Numbered from the stretch's first letter, positions 1 through 6,982 are shown. The stretch is DNA of 10,623 nucleotides from Acetatifactor sp. (GCA_016293615.1 JAEDDX010000077.1:1-10623); one strand, 5' to 3'. Numbers and translations are program-made. The notes: generated by a model from the letters alone, not told the origin.

Positions 1-143
1 TTAATCTTCTCACAGCTCTGATTGCCAACTGTACAGGAAGTCTTGCATGCAGACTGGCAGGAAGTCTGACACTCGCCGCAGCCACCCTTCTTCATGGATT
101 CCTTCAGATTTCTGGTTGTCAAAGTCTTGATATGCTTCTTCAT
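1..143 (-). CDS. scfA: SCIFF (six-cysteine) ranthipeptide precursor, 3' end cut by window edge
   Basis: Translating the minus strand from the ATG at 143 gives 47 residues, and the next codon begins AA (Lys or Asn) at the window edge; no stop is seen. A basic leader (MKKHIKTLTTRNLKESMKKGG) precedes a core with six cysteines at residues 22, 25, 29, 33, 37 and 44, which is the hallmark of SCIFF peptides, nearly universal in Clostridia. In this family a radical-SAM enzyme (ScfB) makes Cys-to-Thr thioether bridges. As I recall, the C. thermocellum homologue CteA is bridged Cys32-Thr37, which would match Cys33-Thr38 here after a one-residue leader shift. The ribosome binding site AAGGAGG lies 8 bases before the ATG. 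scfB is expected immediately left of base 1. The biological role is not settled; a signalling role has been proposed. Recognition of the peptide is very secure; the bridge position is inferred. Confidence 0.95.
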   Translation of the reverse strand, partial: MKKHIKTLTTRNLKESMKKGGCGECQTSCQSACKTSCTVGNQSCEKI

Positions 144-191
144 TTTAAAAGCCTCCTTATCATAATCCGTTACAGACTAATAAACATGGAT

Positions 192-220
192 AGTATAACA
201 AATAATTAGAATTTTGTAAA
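192..220 (-). promoter_or_regulatory. Predicted sigma-A promoter of scfA
   Basis: On the minus strand a TTTACA -35 box (215-220) and a TATACT -10 box (192-197) are separated by exactly 17 bases, in an AT-rich stretch. Transcription would start near 185, leaving a leader of about 40 bases ahead of scfA. This suggests that scfA can be transcribed independently of the membrane-protein gene upstream. Confidence 0.65.
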
Positions 221-252
221 ATACTTTTTTTGAAAGGTGCAAAATACCGGGC

Positions 253-630
253 TCAGCTGAGCATTCCGCCGAGCATTCCGCCTCCGGCACACAGCAAAAA
301 TCCGGTAAACACCCTGCTTCCGGCCAACGAGCCGGGCTCTCCCAACCAAAGAGACAAAAGAAGGAGAATACAAAAGTATGTACTTCCCGCAAGCAGTCCC
401 CACAAGAATCTGCCGGACTTCATCTTCTTGCCGGCAAGAAACCCGGCACACAGAGACGCTCCCACATAGATTGCAATGACCGAGATGGCGACCGTCTTCT
501 CCCCCAGCCCGAACCGATACAGCAAAAACGCAAGCAGCAGCAGGAAAACACCTGTCAGCAGGTAGGAAAAGAGAATGGTTTTGATCAAGAAGTATACGGG
601 AATTTTTCCCTCCGTCGAAGTCTGTCGCAT
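253..630 (-). CDS. Small four-helix membrane protein, TIGR04086 family
   Basis: The product is 125 residues, nearly all hydrophobic, with four likely membrane segments at about residues 13-39, 45-66, 74-96 and 103-124, and a glycine-rich end (GGGMLGGML). Size, topology and position directly upstream of scfA match the TIGR04086 putative membrane protein family of Firmicutes, which I recall as a frequent neighbour of SCIFF genes; its function is unknown. The start at 630 is chosen because GGAGG lies just upstream. An in-frame extension to 711 would add a polar 27-residue tail and overlap the promoter of the divergent gene. The last residues are encoded by a 12-bp tandem duplication. A link to SCIFF export or handling is conceivable but rests only on location. 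Family assignment is by pattern, without a profile search. Confidence 0.8.
   Translation of the reverse strand: MRQTSTEGKIPVYFLIKTILFSYLLTGVFLLLLAFLLYRFGLGEKTVAISVIAIYVGASLCAGFLAGKKMKSGRFLWGLLAGSTYFCILLLLSLWLGEPGSLAGSRVFTGFLLCAGGGMLGGMLS
259..282. repeat. Perfect 12-bp tandem duplication at the gene end
   Basis: The 12-mer gagcattccgcc occurs at 259-270 and again at 271-282. Being a multiple of three, it keeps the frame and encodes Gly-Gly-Met-Leu twice at the C-terminus of the membrane protein. It may be a recent slippage product or a normal GG-x-x-GG helix-packing end. Confidence 0.85.
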
Positions 631-691
631 AGTTCCTCCGCCCAAAATCTGTAAATTTTCTATTAAAGAATATGCTTTCCGCACACAAAAC

Positions 692-721
692 TTGACAACT
701 GCTCTTCCCATCTAGTATGAT
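692..721 (+). promoter_or_regulatory. Predicted sigma-A promoter of the CNNM/CBS gene
   Basis: A perfect TTGACA (692-697) is followed after 18 bases by TATGAT (716-721). Transcription would begin near 728 and give a leader of about 60 bases before the TTG start. The divergent membrane-protein gene must be transcribed from the same interval; its minus-strand promoter is not clear to me. Confidence 0.65.
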
Positions 722-738
722 ATTTTTTAAAAATCATA

Positions 739-762
739 CCTGTCTACCCGACCGCAGACAGG
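739..762 (+). other. Hairpin in the 5' leader of the CNNM/CBS gene
   Basis: cctgtct (739-745) and agacagg (756-762) form a perfect 7-bp stem with a 10-base loop, 11 bases before the ribosome binding site. No U-tract follows on either strand, so it is not an intrinsic terminator. It may stabilise the mRNA or bind a regulator; the sequence does not say which. Confidence 0.5.
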
Positions 763-773
763 CAAAAAAGCAA

Positions 774-779
774 AAGGAG
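774..779 (+). promoter_or_regulatory. Ribosome binding site fixing a TTG start
   Basis: AAGGAG lies 9 bases before the TTG at 789-791. The next in-frame ATG is at codon 15, in the middle of the first membrane helix, so this site decides for the rare TTG start. Confidence 0.75.
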
Positions 780-788
780 TGAACTTAT

Positions 789-2075
789 TTGGATACCCCC
801 GGTGTCATACAACTTATTTCCCTGATCATTATGGTCATTTTATCAGGCTTTTTCTCCTCCGCGGAGACAGCACTGACGACCGTCAACCGTGTCCGCATGC
901 GTTCTTTGGAAGAGGAAGGCAACAAGCGGGCCGCAAGAGTCAACAAAATCTTAGACAACTACAGCAAGATGTTGAGCGCGATCCTGATCGGCAATAACAT
1001 TGTCAACATTTCCGCTTCCGCAATCGCCACGACTCTCGCCATGCGAATCAACCTGGCAGTCGGTATCGCCACCGGTATCCTGACCCTGGTCGTGCTTCTG
1101 TTCGGAGAGATCATCCCCAAGACCTGGGCAATGCTCTACGCGGACAAAATCGCCCTCATCTACTGCGGCATCATATACGGACTGATGCAGCTTCTGACTC
1201 CCGTCATCTTCTGCATCGACAAAACCGCTGATTTCATCCTGCGGCTTCTCGGAATCGACAAGAACAAGAAATCCACCATCACCGAGGCAGAGCTGCGCAC
1301 CCTTGTGGATGTCAGCCACGAGGACGGCGTCATTGAAAAAGAAGAAAAAGAAATGATCTACAATGTGTTCGACTTTTCAGACGCTCACGCCAAGGATATT
1401 ATGATTCCCCGCATCAATATGGTTACGGTCAGCGCGGATGATACATATGAAACTGTGCTGGAGGTCTTCCGAGAATCCATGTACACCCGTCTTCCGGTCT
1501 ATCTGGAGGACAACGACAACATCATCGGCATCATCAATATCAAGGACTTCATCCTCACGAAGGATTTCCCCTCCTTCCGCGCCAAGGACATTCTGAGGGA
1601 TGCATACTACACCTATGAATACAAGAAGGTCGCTGACCTTCTCATGGAGATGCGCAAGAAGACCACCAGCGTGACCATCGTACTCAACGAATACGGTGCT
1701 GCCGTCGGAATGATCACCCTGGAAGATCTGCTGGAGGAGATCGTCGGAGAAATCCGCGATGAGTATGACGCTGATGAAGAAGAATTGATTCAGAAGAAGG
1801 GGGACCGAACCTGGCTGGTCGAAGGCAGCATGAAGCTGGACGACATCAACAGCGAACTGGGCACGGCTCTTGACAGCGAAGACTACGACTCCATCAGCGG
1901 TATCATCATCGAAAGTCTGGACCGTCTGCCCGAAGACAACGACGAAGTCACCCTCGAAAACGGTATTATCTTAAAAGTACAGGGCATTGAGCAGAATCGT
2001 ATCAAAAAGGTTCTGATGACGCTGCCCGAGGAGGTTCCCGACGAAAGAACCGAAGCGGACAGTGAAGAGAATTAA
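789..2075 (+). CDS. CNNM transmembrane / CBS-pair / CorC_HlyC-domain protein (hemolysin-family, probable divalent-cation efflux)
   Basis: The 428-residue product has the full layout of the family. An N-terminal CNNM (DUF21) membrane domain spans residues 1 to about 150, with FSSAETAL at 22-29 and GEIIPKTW at 106-113. Two CBS domains follow at about 203-257 and 268-322, then a CorC_HlyC domain at about 337-414 and an acidic tail. Characterised relatives (CorC, MpfA/YhdP, eukaryotic CNNM) are linked to Mg2+ efflux or tolerance, with the CBS pair sensing adenine nucleotide and Mg2+; the older name hemolysin III/TlyC-like is misleading. The protein should sit in the cytoplasmic membrane with the CBS part inside. 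The start is TTG, supported by the ribosome binding site. It has its own promoter and a leader hairpin. The gene ends inside the stop codon of the convergent amidase. The exact substrate cannot be read from sequence. Confidence 0.93.
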   Translation: MDTPGVIQLISLIIMVILSGFFSSAETALTTVNRVRMRSLEEEGNKRAARVNKILDNYSKMLSAILIGNNIVNISASAIATTLAMRINLAVGIATGILTLVVLLFGEIIPKTWAMLYADKIALIYCGIIYGLMQLLTPVIFCIDKTADFILRLLGIDKNKKSTITEAELRTLVDVSHEDGVIEKEEKEMIYNVFDFSDAHAKDIMIPRINMVTVSADDTYETVLEVFRESMYTRLPVYLEDNDNIIGIINIKDFILTKDFPSFRAKDILRDAYYTYEYKKVADLLMEMRKKTTSVTIVLNEYGAAVGMITLEDLLEEIVGEIRDEYDADEEELIQKKGDRTWLVEGSMKLDDINSELGTALDSEDYDSISGIIIESLDRLPEDNDEVTLENGIILKVQGIEQNRIKKVLMTLPEEVPDERTEADSEEN

Positions 2076-2602
2076 CCATACACCGTCATCAGGATGCCGT
2101 CGGCAATCGCCTGCGCAGTCATATCTAAGCGGCTGTCGAGCAGTTCATTGTCAGCATCCGTATTGATAAAACCAACCTCAACCAAAACGGCCGGCATCTG
2201 AGTACTGTTGAGTACGATCAGATTCGGCCGTTCATTGACTCCGAGATTGGCAAATCCGACCTGTTCGAGCTGGTCATTGATGTTGTAGGCAAGCTCTGCC
2301 GCTCTTCCGTATCTGTTATACACGAGTGTCTCCACTCCCGAGTATTGATTCGGGTAGGGGCTGGAGTTTCTGTGAACTGACACAAAGTAATCGGCCCCGG
2401 ATGCATTTCCCTCCTGAGCCTTCCGGTACGGTGATTCATACACATCATCCGTTCTGGTGTAGTAAACCGAAACACCGTTATTTTCCAGAATGGAGCCAAT
2501 CGCGAGCACCAGATTCAATGCATCGTCCTTCTCCTGTCTTCCGTTATAGACCGCGCCGGGGTTTGCTCCTCCGTGGCCGGCATCTAATACTACAAGTGCC
2601 AT
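2072..2602 (-). CDS. N-acetylmuramoyl-L-alanine amidase (Amidase_3), single domain, no signal peptide
   Basis: The 176 residues make up one Amidase_3 catalytic domain that cleaves the bond between MurNAc and the stem-peptide L-Ala. The zinc ligands are His10 (in DAGHGG), Glu24 (RQEKD) and His77 (SVHRNSS), and the catalytic glutamate is Glu142 (VEVGFINT); all are present, so the enzyme should be active. The protein starts directly at the first beta strand (MALVVLDAGHGG), with no signal peptide, SH3, SPOR or other wall-binding domain. Cytoplasmic amidases of this kind are known in mother-cell lysis of sporulating bacilli (CwlC type) and in phages; a sporulation role here is only a possibility. 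The ribosome binding site GGAGG is 8 bases upstream and abuts a hairpin. The gene follows the ABC exporter pair by 66 bases and may be read through from it. Its stop codon overlaps that of the convergent gene. Confidence 0.93.
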   Translation of the reverse strand: MALVVLDAGHGGANPGAVYNGRQEKDDALNLVLAIGSILENNGVSVYYTRTDDVYESPYRKAQEGNASGADYFVSVHRNSSPYPNQYSGVETLVYNRYGRAAELAYNINDQLEQVGFANLGVNERPNLIVLNSTQMPAVLVEVGFINTDADNELLDSRLDMTAQAIADGILMTVYG

Positions 2603-2614
2603 AAAAAACGCCTC

Positions 2615-2640
2615 CGCATAGCTTTTTATTATGCTATGCG
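2615..2640 (-). other. Hairpin abutting the amidase ribosome binding site
   Basis: On the minus strand an 8-bp perfect stem (cgcatagc at 2615-2622 with gctatgcg at 2633-2640) with a 10-base A/T loop lies between the ABC gene and the amidase. The final G of its 3' arm is the first base of the GGAGG, and a T6 tract follows between the GGAGG and the ATG. It could act as a weak terminator or attenuator, an RNA processing site, or a translational control element. Confidence 0.5.
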
Positions 2641-2668
2641 AAAGACATTTTCTTTGTTCTGTTCTGCT

Positions 2669-4438
2669 TTACACAACCGCAAACTGGCTGTTGTATAGAT
2701 TTGCATAGAAGCCGCCGCGCGCAAGGAGCTCCTCATGATTGCCCTGTTCGATAATGTTTCCGTCCTTCATCACCAGGATGATGTCCGCCTCCCGGATGGT
2801 GGAGAGACGATGCGCAACGATGAAGCTGGTTCTGCCCTGCATCATGGTTGCAAAAGCATTCTGAATCTTCAACTCGGTGCGGGTATCGATGGATGAGGTA
2901 GCCTCGTCTAAGATCAGCATCGGCGGCAGGCAAAGCATCACGCGGGCGATACAAAGCAGCTGCTTCTGGCCCTGGGACAGGCTTCCGCCGTCCTCCGTAA
3001 TGACAGTGTCGTACCCGTTCGGCAGACGCTTGATGAAGCTGTGCGCATGTGCTGCCTTTGCTGCTGCGATGACTTCCTCATCGGTTGCATCGGGCTTGCC
3101 CATGCAGATATTGTCGCGGATGGTGCCCGTTCTCAGCCAGGTCTCCTGAAGCACCATGCCGTAGTTGGTTCTCAGGCTTCCCCTGGTCATCTCCCTGATG
3201 TCACAGCCGTCGACCCGGATGCAGCCCCTGTCCACATCATAGAAACGCATGAGAAGGTTGATCACGGTGGTCTTTCCGCAGCCGGTGGGTCCCACAATCG
3301 CCACTCTCTGGCCGGGCTTCACCTCGAGGTTAAAGTCCTGAATCAGCTTCTTTTCCGGCACATAACTGAAGGATACATCCTCCAGCTTCACCTGTCCCTT
3401 CGCATGCTCCAGCTCAACCGCGTTCTGCATCTCCGGCACCTGGGATTCTTCGTCAATGAGTTCGAAGATACGGGCCGCACAGGCAAGTGCATTCTGAAGC
3501 TCTGTGACAACGCCTGAGATCTCATTAAAAGGCTTGGTGTACTGGTTTGCATAGCTTAAGAAGCAGGACAATGCGCCCACGGTAAAGGTCGGAATCCTGA
3601 TGACTGCAATGGCACCGAAGATACCGACGCCCGCATACACAAGGCTGTTGACAAAGCGTGTGCAGGGATTGGTCAGGGAGGAGAAGAAAATAGCCTTCAG
3701 CGAGCAGGACTGCAGTCGTCCGTTAATCTCCGCAAACTGTTCCCTGACTGCCTGTTCCCTCGAGAAGGTCTTCACGATCTTCTGGTTGCCGATCATCTCC
3801 TCTATCAGAGAAGTCTGTTCTCCTCTGGTCTCAGACTGCAGTTTGAACATGGAGTAGGTTCTGGTCGCGATGAACTTTGCAACCAGGAAGGAAACCGGCG
3901 TAATACATACCACGACCAGAGCAATGGGGATGCTCGTCATCAGCATGAAAACCAGCGTTCCCGCGATGGTCAGCACGCCGGTAAAAAGCTGCGTAAAGCC
4001 CATCAGAAGGCCGTCCGCAAAGGTATCTACATCCGCAATGACGCGGCTTACAATGTCGCCGTAGGCATGGGCATCCAGATATTTTAAGGGCAGGATCTCG
4101 ATCTTGGAAAAAGCCGCCTCACGAATATCTTTCACCACATGATAGGTGATGTGATTGTTGCAGGTATTCATCACCCACTGAGCGACCGCCGTGAGAATCA
4201 TTGCAATTCCGATCTTTTTCATCACGGAAAACACGCCGTCAAAATCTACAGCTCCCTTGCCGAGAAGCAGGTCTACCGCATGACCGATCAGGATCGGGAT
4301 GTACAGAGTCAGTACGACCGTCACCGCCGCAAGTACGAGGGATACTCCGACCAGAAACCAGTATTTCCGGATGTATTGCAGCACCTGCTTTAAGGTAGCC
4401 GCCTGGCTTGTCTTAGTTGCTTTCCTTCGATTAGCCAT
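2669..4438 (-). CDS. ABC exporter half-transporter, subunit with intact catalytic Glu (partner of the gene at 4431-6194)
   Basis: The 589-residue protein has an N-terminal type-I exporter membrane domain (about residues 25-310, six helices) and a nucleotide-binding domain. Motifs seen are Walker A GPTGCGKTT at 383-391, signature LSQGQ at 487-491, Walker B ending in Asp511-Glu512 (DEATSS), and switch His543 (VAHRLST). The catalytic Glu and His are present, but the signature has Gln in place of the first Gly. This is the pattern of the canonical subunit of heterodimeric exporters such as TM287/288, BmrCD, LmrCD and EfrAB. An ATG at 4438 is chosen, with GGGAGGAG 6 bases upstream; the open frame extends to 4522 but adds only an Arg/Glu-rich stretch inside the upstream gene. 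It overlaps the upstream gene by 8 bases, so translation is probably coupled. The substrate is unknown; multidrug or lipid/peptide export is usual. Confidence 0.93.
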   Translation of the reverse strand: MANRRKATKTSQAATLKQVLQYIRKYWFLVGVSLVLAAVTVVLTLYIPILIGHAVDLLLGKGAVDFDGVFSVMKKIGIAMILTAVAQWVMNTCNNHITYHVVKDIREAAFSKIEILPLKYLDAHAYGDIVSRVIADVDTFADGLLMGFTQLFTGVLTIAGTLVFMLMTSIPIALVVVCITPVSFLVAKFIATRTYSMFKLQSETRGEQTSLIEEMIGNQKIVKTFSREQAVREQFAEINGRLQSCSLKAIFFSSLTNPCTRFVNSLVYAGVGIFGAIAVIRIPTFTVGALSCFLSYANQYTKPFNEISGVVTELQNALACAARIFELIDEESQVPEMQNAVELEHAKGQVKLEDVSFSYVPEKKLIQDFNLEVKPGQRVAIVGPTGCGKTTVINLLMRFYDVDRGCIRVDGCDIREMTRGSLRTNYGMVLQETWLRTGTIRDNICMGKPDATDEEVIAAAKAAHAHSFIKRLPNGYDTVITEDGGSLSQGQKQLLCIARVMLCLPPMLILDEATSSIDTRTELKIQNAFATMMQGRTSFIVAHRLSTIREADIILVMKDGNIIEQGNHEELLARGGFYANLYNSQFAVV

Positions 4439-6194
4439 TCTGCACTCCTCCCTTCGTCTCTTTTCCTGCCTTTGGTCTTTCCTCAGGATACTGGGAATAA
4501 TAGATCTCCCTGTATACCTCACAGCTTTGCATCAGCATATCATGGGTTCCGATGCCTGCTACCTCACCGTCATCGAGAACGATGATTTTGTCCGCATGGC
4601 GGATGGTGGATGCACGCTGAGATACGATTAATGTGGTCGTCTGTCCTTCCAGGGTACGAAGTGCCGCCCGAAGCTTTGCATCGGTTGCATAGTCGAGCGC
4701 CGATGCACTGTCATCGAGGATCAGAATCTCGGGCTTTCTGACCAAGGCTCTCGCGATGGTCAGTCGCTGTCTCTGTCCGCCGGAAAGGTTCTTGCCGTTT
4801 TGGGCAATCTCGGCGTCCAATTTGCCTTCCTTGCCCTCTACCACTTCTCTTGCCTGCGCAAGGTCGATGGCCTGCCACATTTCTTCTTCGGTGGCATCCG
4901 GTTTTCCCCAGCTTAAATTGCTGCGGATGGTTCCCTTGAACAAGACAGCCTTCTGGGGCACAATACCGATTCGATTGCGCAGCTCCTCCTGCGGAATATC
5001 CTTCAGATCGGTTCCTTCGAGGCGAATCGCACCGTCAGTGGTCGGATAGAATGCGGGAATCAGGTTTACCAGAGAAGACTTACCGGAGCCGGTACCGCCA
5101 ATGACGCCGACCGTCTCGCCTTTTTCCACGCGGAAGGAAACGTCATGCAGGGTTTCCGCACCGGCACCCTTGTAGGTGACGGAGACATGGTCAAACTCCA
5201 GAAACGGTGCATTGGTCTTCTCGGAGGTGCTTCCCGTCCCGACGATCTCATCATTGGTGATCTCGAACACACTCGCCACACGGTCCGCACAGGCGAGAGC
5301 CTTCGTAATGGTAATGATCAGATTCGCAAGCTTCACAAGCTCCACCAGAATCTGGGACATGTAGTTGATAATGGCGATCACTTCACCCTGCGTCAGGCTG
5401 CCGATGTTTACCTGTACCGCACCGGTATAGATCAGGGCGATGATGGCGGCATTGACGATGACCTGGGTGACCGGATTCATGACCGCGCTGATTTTCCCCA
5501 CATAGGTCTGGCTGTCCGCAAGCTCCTTCGTGTAGGCGCGGAAACGCTCCTCCTCTTCCTTTTCCTTATGGAAGGCGCGGATCACGCGCACGCCGGTCAG
5601 GTTCTCACGGGTGATGCCAAGGACACGGTCCAGCGCCGCCTGCACCTTCTTGTACAGCGGCATGGTCCACATCATGATACCGAAGACCACGATTGCCAGA
5701 AGGGGAATTGCCACCACAAATATCAACGCACTCTTCACATCGATGGTAAAAGCCATGATCATGGCGCCGAACACGATAATCGGGGAACGCAGAAACAGTC
5801 TCAGAACCATATTGACGCCGGACTGCACCTGGTTGATGTCACTGGTCATTCTCGTGATCATCGTGGAGGTTCCCACCTTGTCAATATTCGTAAAATCCAG
5901 TCCCTGAATATGGTCGAACAGTGCCTGACGAAGCTTGGTGGAGAACCCTACCGCCGCTTTCGCCGCAAAAAACTGTGCGGTCACTGCCGAAGTCAGTCCG
6001 ATGATTGCCAATGCCAGAAGGCAAAGCCCCATCTTTGCGATATAGCCCATATCGCCGCCTGCGATTCCCTTATCGATCATGCTCGCCATGACCAGGGGAA
6101 CCATCAGTTCAAAAAAGGCCTCCAACAGTTTAAACAAAGGGGCCAGAACGGACTCTTTCTTATAGTCCTTCAGATATTTCATCAATCTTCCCAT
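4431..6194 (-). CDS. ABC exporter half-transporter, subunit with degenerate ATP site
   Basis: The 587-residue protein has a six-helix exporter domain (about residues 15-305) followed by a nucleotide-binding domain. Walker A is GGTGSGKSS at 366-374 and the signature is a canonical LSGGQ at 470-474. The residue after the Walker B Asp494 is Asp495 instead of the catalytic Glu (DDSASALD), and the switch histidine is Gln526 (VSQRAST). Both changes mark the degenerate subunit of asymmetric exporters. With the downstream subunit it would form one competent site (this LSGGQ plus the partner's Walker motifs) and one non-hydrolysing site. The start at 6194 has GAGAGG upstream; an internal Met at codon 5 is a minor alternative. 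The gene is 66 bases after the phosphopantetheinyl transferase, with no terminator seen between, so the two are likely co-transcribed. Confidence 0.93.
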   Translation of the reverse strand: MGRLMKYLKDYKKESVLAPLFKLLEAFFELMVPLVMASMIDKGIAGGDMGYIAKMGLCLLALAIIGLTSAVTAQFFAAKAAVGFSTKLRQALFDHIQGLDFTNIDKVGTSTMITRMTSDINQVQSGVNMVLRLFLRSPIIVFGAMIMAFTIDVKSALIFVVAIPLLAIVVFGIMMWTMPLYKKVQAALDRVLGITRENLTGVRVIRAFHKEKEEEERFRAYTKELADSQTYVGKISAVMNPVTQVIVNAAIIALIYTGAVQVNIGSLTQGEVIAIINYMSQILVELVKLANLIITITKALACADRVASVFEITNDEIVGTGSTSEKTNAPFLEFDHVSVTYKGAGAETLHDVSFRVEKGETVGVIGGTGSGKSSLVNLIPAFYPTTDGAIRLEGTDLKDIPQEELRNRIGIVPQKAVLFKGTIRSNLSWGKPDATEEEMWQAIDLAQAREVVEGKEGKLDAEIAQNGKNLSGGQRQRLTIARALVRKPEILILDDSASALDYATDAKLRAALRTLEGQTTTLIVSQRASTIRHADKIIVLDDGEVAGIGTHDMLMQSCEVYREIYYSQYPEERPKAGKETKGGVQNG

Positions 6195-6260
6195 ATCTGA
6201 TATCCTCTCTAGGTTTGTTATTATCCGGAATGTTTCTTTTCCTGATAAATCACTGATACA

Positions 6261-6935
6261 TCATTCGTATATGCTGAATAAGTACCTGCATGCATATGCA
6301 GTATAGCCTTCCGGTGCGGGGAGCTTCGTGAACTCGACATGCTCCAGCGTCTCGGTATCCATGTCCATGGTACCGTTTAAGCCAAGACCGGTGAGTTTTC
6401 CGTAGGCTTCCTTCTTTGCCCAGATGTCATAGAATACCTCCGTCACCTCCGAGTCAGAAGCACTCTCGACACGCGCGAGCTCTTGCTCCGCAAAAAAGCG
6501 CTTCGCCAGCTTGCGTTCCTCCGCAGGGCGCTGTTGTTGGATATCGACGCCGATTTCTTCATCAGAGACCGCACACATACAATAGTCTCCCGAATGTGAG
6601 AGATTAAAATACAGCCGAAGCTTTGCAAAATATGGTTTTCCGCCCCTGGCGGTTCGATATTTCACCTGAATCGGCTCTGTGATTTCAGCAAAAAGCGCAG
6701 GGAAATCTCCCGCCCATTCTCCTTCCGGGGCAAGTCCGGCATGGTACTCCTCAAGCACCTTCTGCAGGAGAAGTCCCGCAGCCAGGCTCATGCAGGCAGT
6801 TCCGAAATCACGGATTTTTTCCGCTTTTTTTCGTCTTGCGTCATCTACCTTCAAAAAAAGCTCTTCCATCCGGCCTTCCTGCTCACAGAACGCTTTGATT
6901 CCCGTACAGTTGAGCAGATATACTTTTCTTTGCAT
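6261..6935 (-). CDS. 4'-phosphopantetheinyl transferase, Sfp/EntD superfamily
   Basis: The 224-residue protein transfers the phosphopantetheine arm of CoA to a conserved Ser of carrier proteins. Motifs in order are GGKPYF at about 98-103, FNLSHSGDY at 110-118, IGVDIQ at 128-133 and the helix WAKKEAYGK at 172-180, followed by LTGLGL. Metal ligands by analogy with Sfp are Asp131 and Glu176; the middle acidic ligand (Glu109 in Sfp) is Gln133 here, a substitution that also occurs among PPTases and may alter metal coordination. Length fits the two-lobed Sfp type, not the trimeric AcpS type. No carrier protein, NRPS or PKS gene is visible in the window, so the substrate may be the fatty-acid ACP or a distant cluster. 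The start at 6935 has a modest AAAAGG 9 bases upstream. It lies between aspS and the ABC pair, all in the same direction. Confidence 0.9.
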   Translation of the reverse strand: MQRKVYLLNCTGIKAFCEQEGRMEELFLKVDDARRKKAEKIRDFGTACMSLAAGLLLQKVLEEYHAGLAPEGEWAGDFPALFAEITEPIQVKYRTARGGKPYFAKLRLYFNLSHSGDYCMCAVSDEEIGVDIQQQRPAEERKLAKRFFAEQELARVESASDSEVTEVFYDIWAKKEAYGKLTGLGLNGTMDMDTETLEHVEFTKLPAPEGYTAYACRYLFSIYE

Positions 6936-6952
6936 CTATCTTATCCTTTTCT

Positions 6953-6982
6953 ATCCTGCCTTTTTTCATCCTGACCTTTTTC
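6953..6982. repeat. Tandem 15-bp imperfect repeat in the PPTase leader
   Basis: Two adjacent 15-mers, atcctgccttttttc (6953-6967) and atcctgacctttttc (6968-6982), match at 13 of 15 bases. On the minus strand each reads as a purine-rich GAAAAAGG...GGAT block resembling the actual ribosome binding region of the PPTase gene just downstream. Confidence 0.6.

Noticed and set aside
251..262. Palindrome gctcagctgagc as terminator or operator
   Set aside because: Twelve bases with no loop, overlapping a stop codon, and no T-tract next to it; likely chance.
631..711. 27-codon upstream extension of the small membrane protein
   Set aside because: No ribosome binding site at 711, good GGAGG before the ATG at 630, and the extension overlaps the divergent promoter.
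721..788. M-box or other Mg2+ riboswitch before the CNNM/CBS gene
   Set aside because: The leader is only about 60 bases with one simple stem; an M-box is much larger.
4439..4522. 28-codon upstream extension of the second ABC subunit
   Set aside because: It lies wholly inside the upstream ABC gene, is Arg/Glu-rich, and GGGAGGAG supports the ATG at 4438.
5145..6200. 351-codon plus-strand ORF opposite the first ABC subunit
   Set aside because: His/Asp/Gly-rich composition with no domain, mirror of a well-supported gene; a shadow frame.
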